Shown: positions 50,761 to 57,312 of the stretch, piece after piece
How the letters are laid out: every line of letters begins with the position of its first letter
How positions within the stretch are numbered: position 1 is the stretch's first letter
From: an uncultured Eubacterium sp.
Lineage (GTDB): Bacteria; Bacillota; Clostridia; Lachnospirales; Lachnospiraceae
Direction of reading: 5' to 3'
Assembly: GCA_910583555.1 (NCBI GenBank)
Contig: CAJTXO010000003.1
Location: 1 to 64,000, forward strand
Length of the DNA stretch: 64,000 nucleotides
The notes under the pieces: generated by a model
Database searches by the model: none
Told to the model about the DNA's origin: nothing
Seen by the model: the letters and a program-made list of their open reading frames with translations, nothing else
Position numbers and translations under genes: made by a program

Positions 50761-53220
50761 ATGAATTTTTTGGCAGAAAATAGTAGAAAGGCACAGTTGA
50801 AAAGTGACATTGAAAATTACATGAAACTGTTATTCCGCAAGCCGATCGAGAAGGCGACTGACCAGCAGATCTTTCAGGCGGTGGCTTACGCGGTGAAAGA
50901 CATCGTAGTCGACGACTGGATGGAAACACACAGGCAGTATGAGGAAAAGGATGTAAAAACCGTTTATTACCTTTCGATGGAATTTTTGATGGGACGTGCC
51001 CTGGGAAATATGATCATCAATCTCAAGCGTGATAAAGTTGTGCGCGAGGTGCTGGAAGACCTCGGCGTGGATCTCGATGTGATCGAGGATCAGGAGCCGG
51101 ACGCAGCGCTGGGAAACGGTGGTTTGGGACGTTTGGCTGCCTGCTTTCTGGAGTCGCTCTCGACACTCGGTTACCCGGCCTATGGCTGTGGTATCCGTTA
51201 CAAATATGGAATGTTCATGCAGAAGATCGAGGACGGGTTCCAGGTAGAAGCACCGGATGACTGGTTAGAGCATGGCAATCCGTTTGAGATGAAGCGCCCG
51301 GAATATTCCATGGAAGTAAAGTTTGGCGGTTATGTGGCGGTGCGCAAGGACAAAGACGGAAAAGACTGCTATGTGCAGGAAAATTATCAGTCGGTAAAAG
51401 CGGTACCATATGATATTCCAGTAGTTGGATATGGAAACCGTATCGTCAACACGCTCCGTATCTGGGATGCCGAGGCGATCAATACGTTTAACCTTGATTC
51501 CTTTGACAAGGGAGATTATCAGAAGGCCGTTGAGCAGCAGAATCTTGCCCGCACGATCTGCGAAGTCCTTTATCCGAACGATAACCATATCGCCGGAAAA
51601 GAGCTGCGCCTGAAACAGCAGTATTTCTTTGTTTCGGCCAGTGTACAGCGCGCGGTTGCCAAATATATGGAAAAACACGACGATATCCACGGACTGCCGG
51701 ACAAAGTATGTTTCCAGCTCAACGACACGCATCCGACCGTGACCGTACCGGAGCTTATGCGGATCCTGTTAGACGAGTACCTTCTGGAATGGGATGACGC
51801 CTGGGCGATCACCACGAAGACCTGTGCGTATACAAACCACACGATCATGTCGGAAGCTCTGGAAAAATGGCCGATCGACCTGTTCTCCAGATTGCTGCCG
51901 CGTATTTATCAGATCACGGAGGAGATCAACCGCCGGTTCCAGAATAAGATTGCCGAGCAGTATCCGGGCAATTTTGACAAAGTGAAAAAGATGGGTATCA
52001 TCTATGACGGACAGGTGAAGATGGCGCATTTGGCTATCGCGGCAGGCTTCTCTGTCAACGGCGTGGCAAAACTCCACACCGAAATCCTGAAAAATCAGGA
52101 ACTCAAAGATTTCTATGAGATGATGCCGGAGAAATTTAATAATAAGACAAATGGTATTACCCAGAGGCGTTTCCTCCTTCACGGAAATCCGCTGCTTGCT
52201 AAATGGGTGACGAATAAGATCGGACAGGGCTGGATCACCGATCTGTCCCAGATCGGCCGGCTGACGCCTTACGTGGACGACGCGGTCGCTCAGAAAGAGT
52301 TTATGGATATCAAATACCAGAATAAAGTGCGCCTGGCGAAGTACATTAAGGAGCACAACGGCATTGATGTCGATCCGAATTCGATCTTCGACGTTCAGGT
52401 AAAGAGGCTTCACGAGTACAAGCGCCAGCTGCTCAATATTTTGCACGTGATGTACCTGTACAACCAGCTGAAGGAAAACCCGGATCTGGATATGGTGCCG
52501 CGCACGTTTATTTTCGGCGCGAAGGCATCCGCGGGATACCGTCGTGCCAAGGCGATCATCAAGCTGATCAACAGCGTGGGTGAGGTCGTAAACAATGACA
52601 AGTCGATCCAGGGTAAGATCAAAGTGGTATTTATCGAAAATTACCGCGTCAGCAACGCGGAGATCATTTTCGCGGCCGCGGACGTTTCCGAGCAGATTTC
52701 CACGGCGAGTAAAGAAGCGTCAGGAACCGGCAATATGAAATTCATGCTGAACGGCGCGCCGACGCTCGGCACGATGGACGGAGCCAATGTTGAGATCGTA
52801 GAGGAAGTCGGCGAAGAGAATGCCTTTATTTTCGGTCTGTCTTCGCAGGAAGTCATTGATTTTGAGCAGAATAACCAGTACAAGCCGAGAGAGATCTATG
52901 AGACGGACCGCGACATTAAGAAAGTCGTGGACCAGCTGATCGACGGCACATACTCCGGCAGAAATCCGGAATTGTTCCAGGAACTGTATTCGTCCCTGCT
53001 GGATTCGAATGGATATGAGCGGGCAGACCAGTACTTTATCCTCAAAGATTTCCATTCGTATGCCGATGCGCAGAAGGCTGTGGATGCGGCGTATCGTGAC
53101 AGACAGGCATGGGCAAGGATGGCGATGCTGAATGTGGCAAAGAGTGGAAAATTCTCATCCGACCGTACGATCGAGGAATACGCGAAAGAGATTTGGAAGC
53201 TGGAAAAAGTAAGGCTTTGA
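50761..53220 (+). CDS. glgP: Glycogen phosphorylase
   Basis: Releases glucose-1-phosphate from storage glycogen or maltodextrins using pyridoxal phosphate. The ATG follows GAGAGG. At 819 residues it is full length: YLSMEFLMGRALGNMI, ALGNGGLGRLAACFLES, YGCGIRYKYGMF, NDTHPTVTVPELMRIL, the PLP-lysine region FGAKASAGYRRAKAIIKLIN and EASGTGNMKFMLNGAPTLG. No other glycogen genes are beside it. Confidence 0.97.
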   Translation: MNFLAENSRKAQLKSDIENYMKLLFRKPIEKATDQQIFQAVAYAVKDIVVDDWMETHRQYEEKDVKTVYYLSMEFLMGRALGNMIINLKRDKVVREVLEDLGVDLDVIEDQEPDAALGNGGLGRLAACFLESLSTLGYPAYGCGIRYKYGMFMQKIEDGFQVEAPDDWLEHGNPFEMKRPEYSMEVKFGGYVAVRKDKDGKDCYVQENYQSVKAVPYDIPVVGYGNRIVNTLRIWDAEAINTFNLDSFDKGDYQKAVEQQNLARTICEVLYPNDNHIAGKELRLKQQYFFVSASVQRAVAKYMEKHDDIHGLPDKVCFQLNDTHPTVTVPELMRILLDEYLLEWDDAWAITTKTCAYTNHTIMSEALEKWPIDLFSRLLPRIYQITEEINRRFQNKIAEQYPGNFDKVKKMGIIYDGQVKMAHLAIAAGFSVNGVAKLHTEILKNQELKDFYEMMPEKFNNKTNGITQRRFLLHGNPLLAKWVTNKIGQGWITDLSQIGRLTPYVDDAVAQKEFMDIKYQNKVRLAKYIKEHNGIDVDPNSIFDVQVKRLHEYKRQLLNILHVMYLYNQLKENPDLDMVPRTFIFGAKASAGYRRAKAIIKLINSVGEVVNNDKSIQGKIKVVFIENYRVSNAEIIFAAADVSEQISTASKEASGTGNMKFMLNGAPTLGTMDGANVEIVEEVGEENAFIFGLSSQEVIDFEQNNQYKPREIYETDRDIKKVVDQLIDGTYSGRNPELFQELYSSLLDSNGYERADQYFILKDFHSYADAQKAVDAAYRDRQAWARMAMLNVAKSGKFSSDRTIEEYAKEIWKLEKVRL

Positions 53221-53265
53221 TAGAGAAGGAAATCTCACGGGAAATAGATGATGATTAGATGACAG

Positions 53266-53294
53266 GAGCAGGAAATCCCAGTGGTTTCCTGCTC
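53266..53294 (+). terminator. Hairpin after glgP
   Basis: GAGCAGGAAA and TTTCCTGCTC form a perfect 10-bp stem with a 9-base loop. No clean U-tract follows, so it may be a bidirectional or weak terminator between glgP and the convergent flavodoxin gene. Confidence 0.6.
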
Positions 53295-53375
53295 TCGCTA
53301 TTACCATGTGTTTTATTGTCGCATCTCGTCAAATATCAGATTTTCCCGGGAGGCGAGGATGAATGGGTAGTTATG

Positions 53376-53969
53376 CTATTTCAATTTTCCCAGTGCCCAG
53401 TTTTTCACGCTTTTACTGGAAGCGTCCGTCAGATCTTTTCCTTTTACCACTTTGGCGCCTTTGGCCGAAGCTTTGATTCCCTTCATACTGCCGGAAATCC
53501 CGCTGCCTCCGCTCGTGCAGAACGGTACGATCTTTTTGCCCTTTAGATTGTGGGATTCGAGAAAGGTGCGTATGATCATAGGTTCTTTATTCCACCAGAT
53601 TGGATAACCGAGGAAGATGACGTCGTAATCCTCTATATTTTTTACGCTTCCTTTTATTTTTGGACGGACGCTGCCATCTTTTTGCTCCGTATTAGCCCGG
53701 CAGTCGTCATTGTCATAGCCCAGATCCTCGTCTGTGTACGGATCTGCCGCCTTGATCTGGTACAGTTTGCCGCTTGTCGCTTTTTTTATTTTCTTTGCTG
53801 CGCTTTTGGTCGTTCCGGTTGCGGAGAAGTATACGACTAAAACTTTTTGATTTTTCGTTTGTTTTGTTTTTTTAGCTGCGTTTGCATTTGCCGCCGGAAA
53901 TGCCAACCCTGCGATCAGGGCAAATGCCAGTGCGAGACTGATCCAATAGATATGTTTTTTATGGTTCAT
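53376..53969 (-). CDS. Exported flavodoxin-like protein
   Basis: A 197-residue protein with a signal peptide (YWISLALAFALIAGLAFPAANA) followed by a Lys-rich spacer and a flavodoxin fold. The FMN phosphate loop reads YFSATGTTKSAAKKI; GYPIWWNKEP and FCTSGGSGISGSMKGI are the other FMN-contacting loops. It resembles the cytosolic paralogue 26 bases upstream, and the two appear to be one operon arising from duplication. An exported flavodoxin could take part in extracellular electron transfer; this is inference. Confidence 0.87.
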   Translation of the reverse strand: MNHKKHIYWISLALAFALIAGLAFPAANANAAKKTKQTKNQKVLVVYFSATGTTKSAAKKIKKATSGKLYQIKAADPYTDEDLGYDNDDCRANTEQKDGSVRPKIKGSVKNIEDYDVIFLGYPIWWNKEPMIIRTFLESHNLKGKKIVPFCTSGGSGISGSMKGIKASAKGAKVVKGKDLTDASSKSVKNWALGKLK

Positions 53970-53995
53970 TTTTTTCCCTCCATTTCATTTCGTAT

Positions 53996-54475
53996 TCATT
54001 TCGTCCATTCAGATGCCCAGTCAGCGAGCGCTTGATCCGCTGCGCCCGCGGAAAAGCGTTTTCCCTCTGTTACGTTGGCTCCTGGCGCCAGAGACTGCAT
54101 ATTTTTACCGGAATTTCCAATTGGACTGCTGCCGGATGTAGCAAATGGTATGACGGTTTTCCCACTGAAATCATAGGCTTCCATAAATGTGTCGATGATC
54201 GACGGCTCCCGATACCACCACACCGGAAACCCGACAAAGATGATGGAATACCGGCTCATGTCCTCTACGGTGGAACGGATGGCCGGACGGCAGTTCCGGT
54301 CGTCCATTTCCACGGAACTGCGGCTTTTCTTGTCCTGCCAGTCGAGATCTTTGTCTGTGTACGGTGTTTCTGGTTCGATCGTGAACAGATCGGTTCCGGT
54401 TACGTTCGCCAGTTTCTGCGCCACTCGTGCTGTCACGCCGCTGGCGCTGAAGTACGCTACCAGTATGTTGCTCAT
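53996..54475 (-). CDS. Cytosolic flavodoxin-like protein
   Basis: A 159-residue flavodoxin-family protein, start at 54475 with AAAGGAGATC. The FMN loop is YFSASGVTARVAQKLA, with GFPVWWYREP and FATSGSSPIGNSG loops. It has no signal peptide, unlike the next gene. Members of this group reduce quinones or serve as electron carriers; the substrate here is unknown. Confidence 0.88.
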   Translation of the reverse strand: MSNILVAYFSASGVTARVAQKLANVTGTDLFTIEPETPYTDKDLDWQDKKSRSSVEMDDRNCRPAIRSTVEDMSRYSIIFVGFPVWWYREPSIIDTFMEAYDFSGKTVIPFATSGSSPIGNSGKNMQSLAPGANVTEGKRFSAGAADQALADWASEWTK

Positions 54476-54652
54476 GATGATCTCCTTTCTGTAACTTTTC
54501 TACCCATACTTTCTTAGCCATGCGGAATACCGCCCATGTTGCCGGCCATCCGCAGTAAATAGCAGCAGGGGTGAGAATTTCTTTTATATGTTTATTTTAT
54601 TGTTACTGCTTATCTATGTCAAATACTTCTTATATATGGATTATAATGCTCT

Positions 54653-56182
54653 TCAGGCATGGGTAATGTCGTGCTGATATAAGAAACTTACTCCATCCGG
54701 GATAACCAGTTCTGTCAGACCGGTGCAGCCAAAAAAGGCAGAGTTGCCTATGCGGGACACGCTATCTGGAATGGTGATTTCCGTGAGGCTGTGACAGCCA
54801 TCAAAGGCATAATCCCCTATACCACACAGGCTGTCCGGCATTTTTGTGTGACAGCAGCCAATGATGAGTTCATTTGACTTTGTAACAATTACTGCATTAC
54901 AATTTTCTCTGCTGTCGTATGTAGTGTTTTCTTTGCCTACTTGAATTTCCGTCAGGCCGCTGCAGCAGGAAAACGGATTGATCCCTATACTGGATACGCT
55001 ATCGGGAATCGTAATTTTTGCCAGACCAGTGCACCCCTCAAAGGCGAAATTTCCGATGGCAGTTACGCTTTCTGGGAGCGTGATCTCTGTCAGGCCGGTG
55101 CACCCCTCAAAAGCAAAATCCCCGATGTCAGACACACCCTCAGGTATCGAGATTTCTTTTAGATCGCAGCAGCCAGAAAAGGCGCGGTCGCCAATAGCGG
55201 ATACGCTGTCTGGAATTTTTGTATTACAACACCCGACGATAAGTTGATTCGTTTTTGTGGCAATAATGGCGTTACAATGATCTCTGCTATCATATGTGAT
55301 ATTCTTTTTGTCTACGGTAATCTCTGTTAGATTCCTGCAGCCATTAAAGGCAAATATCCCGATATGGGATACGCGTTCCGGTATCGTGATCTCCGACAGG
55401 CTGCAGCAGTTGGAAAAGGCTGAGTTTCCGATACTTGATACACTTTTGGGAATCTCGGCCTTTATCAGGCTGTGGCAGCCATAAAAAGCAGAAGTGCCAA
55501 TGACGGTCACACTTTTATTGATTTTTTTTCTTTCCTCCAGTTTTTCACAGCAGCGCCGGTAGAAAGTAGAACAACTCATATCGAGATCGGCCGCCGCCCT
55601 GCGCAGGGAAATTTCACCATCTCTCCATTTCTCAAAATATGTTTCAAAATGTTCGGGGACGTCCGCCTTTTTGCCCCCGAATTTCACGCCATTCTTTTTT
55701 GCGACTGCGATTCCTTCTGCCTGCCGCTGACGGATGAGGGAGCGCTCGGTTTCTGCTACATAGGCCAGGATCTGCAGCGCGAGGTCGGCGATAAAGACGC
55801 CGGTCAGATCGCCCTGAGAGGAATCGGTGTTCAGTAACGGCATATCGAGCACATGGATATCCGCCCCGGTCTCCTTTGTGATCAGCCGCCATTGTTCCAG
55901 TATTTCCTCATAATTCCTGCCCAGCCTGTCGATGCTTTTAATGACAAGCACGTCCCCTTTTGCCAGTTTCTTCATCAGTTTTCCGTACTGCGGGCGCAGA
56001 AAACTCCCGCCGGAAATCTGGTCCAGGTAAATCCGCTCCCGGGGAATGCCATATTCCTCCAATGCGGCCCATTGTCGTTCCGGGTTTTGATCTTTACTTA
56101 GAAGGGGCTGCAAAATCAGATTTTGGGATTGTAAAAAGGGAAAAATGTGATATAGTAAAGACAGTGAATCGATCGAAAACAC
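54653..56182 (-). CDS. Serine resolvase-like protein fused to BspA-type LRRs, probably 5'-defective
   Basis: A 509-residue open frame combining two unrelated parts. Residues about 28-215 are a serine-recombinase domain: LSKDQNPERQWAALEEYG, QISGGSFLRPQYGKLMKKLA, KSIDRLGRNYEEI, ETERSLIRQRQAEGIAVAK and a C-terminal helix-turn-helix (SLRRAAADLDMSCSTFYRR). Residues about 225-500 are nine or so BspA-type leucine-rich repeats (SVSSIGNSAFSNCCSLSEITIP). The expected start YxRVSS-KDQN is missing: the aligned residues are QPLLSKDQN, so the catalytic serine and an arginine are lost. The GTG start has no ribosome site and residues 1-27 look non-native. Probably a truncated gene, or a DNA-binding protein using an internal start. 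Confidence 0.7.
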   Translation of the reverse strand: MFSIDSLSLLYHIFPFLQSQNLILQPLLSKDQNPERQWAALEEYGIPRERIYLDQISGGSFLRPQYGKLMKKLAKGDVLVIKSIDRLGRNYEEILEQWRLITKETGADIHVLDMPLLNTDSSQGDLTGVFIADLALQILAYVAETERSLIRQRQAEGIAVAKKNGVKFGGKKADVPEHFETYFEKWRDGEISLRRAAADLDMSCSTFYRRCCEKLEERKKINKSVTVIGTSAFYGCHSLIKAEIPKSVSSIGNSAFSNCCSLSEITIPERVSHIGIFAFNGCRNLTEITVDKKNITYDSRDHCNAIIATKTNQLIVGCCNTKIPDSVSAIGDRAFSGCCDLKEISIPEGVSDIGDFAFEGCTGLTEITLPESVTAIGNFAFEGCTGLAKITIPDSVSSIGINPFSCCSGLTEIQVGKENTTYDSRENCNAVIVTKSNELIIGCCHTKMPDSLCGIGDYAFDGCHSLTEITIPDSVSRIGNSAFFGCTGLTELVIPDGVSFLYQHDITHA

Positions 56183-56249
56183 GTTTCAGGTGAAGTCTGT
56201 CTGTTGTTTTTCTACAGTAAATTTACGCTATCGAAGAAACGTGAAACGA

Positions 56250-56278
56250 TTGAATTTGGGATAAAAAAGTGATATGAT
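56250..56278 (+). promoter_or_regulatory. Promoter of the Rpn-like gene
   Basis: TTGAAT (56250-56255), a 17-bp spacer and TATGAT (56273-56278), 27 bases before the ATG at 56306. An inverted pair CACGTTTC and GAAACGTG lies upstream, about 55 bases apart. Confidence 0.65.
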
Positions 56279-56305
56279 TGAGGTACAAATAGGGAGGGAT
56301 AAGAT

Positions 56306-57222
56306 ATGGCAAATATATATGACGGGGCATTCCGGACAATATTAAATGACTGCCGGAAGCTGATCATCCCCGTGATCAATGAAATTTTCGGGGAAACATA
56401 TACCGGGAAGGAAGAGATTCGTTTCTTCCCAACGAGCATTTTTTAGACCAGCAGGACGAGGCAGATAAGGAGCGGATCACAGACACAAATTTTACGGTTT
56501 TTGGGAAGATACCAAAGAAATACCATGTAGAGTGTGAGAGCAGCCTGCCGGACGGGAAGATCACGATAAGGCTTTTTGAATATGACGCGCAGATTGCGCT
56601 TGACGAGGGCGAGGTTACGGAGGAAACATTGACTGTGACATTCCCCAACACGGCGGTTCTGTACCTTCGGACGTATAAAAAGACACCAGATAAAATGAAA
56701 TATGTGATCGTTACGCCGGGAGGAACGGTTCAGTACGATGTACCGATCATGAAAATCCAGACATATTCACTGGAAGATATTTTTGAGAAAGGCCTGCTGA
56801 TGCTGATCCCGTTCTATATCTTTTCACATGAGAAAGGTTTCCCGGAGTATGATAGTAACGAGCAGAAACTTGAGGAATTAAAAGCTGAATATCAGAAAAT
56901 ATTAGAAAGACTTGATGAATTGGAACGGCAGGGTGTGATCGGGGCGTTTGACAAGCGGACGATCATAGAGCTTTCGGGCGATGTGATCAAGGAGATTGCA
57001 CAGAAGTACGAGAATGTGCAGAAAGGTGTAGGTGATATGATGAGGGGAGTATTGATTGAAACGAGTGCAAGAAGATTAAAAAACGAAGCAGAAAATGAAA
57101 CGAAGAGAAATACTGCGCTTCGAATGCTGAAAAGGGGAAAAATGACGATTGAGGAAATCGCAGAAGATACGGGACTTAGCGTGACGGAAGTAGAGCGGCT
57201 CGACGAACTCCAGACAGTGTAG
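56306..57222 (+). pseudogene. Rpn/PD-(D/E)XK nuclease family gene with one frameshift
   Basis: Starts at ATG 56306 with GGGAGGG and reads MANIYDGAFRTILNDCRK to RFFPTSIF-stop. At the CCC run 56428-56430 the frame should change by one base: the other frame continues as PNEHFLDQQDEADKERITDT, the conserved next block, and stays open to 57222. One missing C explains this. The restored protein (about 305 residues) has the nuclease core around KKYHVECESSLPDGK and RLFEYDAQIA, and a C-terminal helix-turn-helix-like end (MTIEEIAEDTGLSVTEVERL). It belongs with the Rpn/PDDEXK transposase-like nucleases. Phase variation or a sequencing error are alternatives. Confidence 0.75.
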
Positions 57223-57312
57223 AACAGCAAAAGGATATTGATGTATGTAGCAACGGAAAGGTTTGGTGTTAAATGAGTTTTAGAATAGATACAAGAAAGG
57301 GGCATTCCCTAA

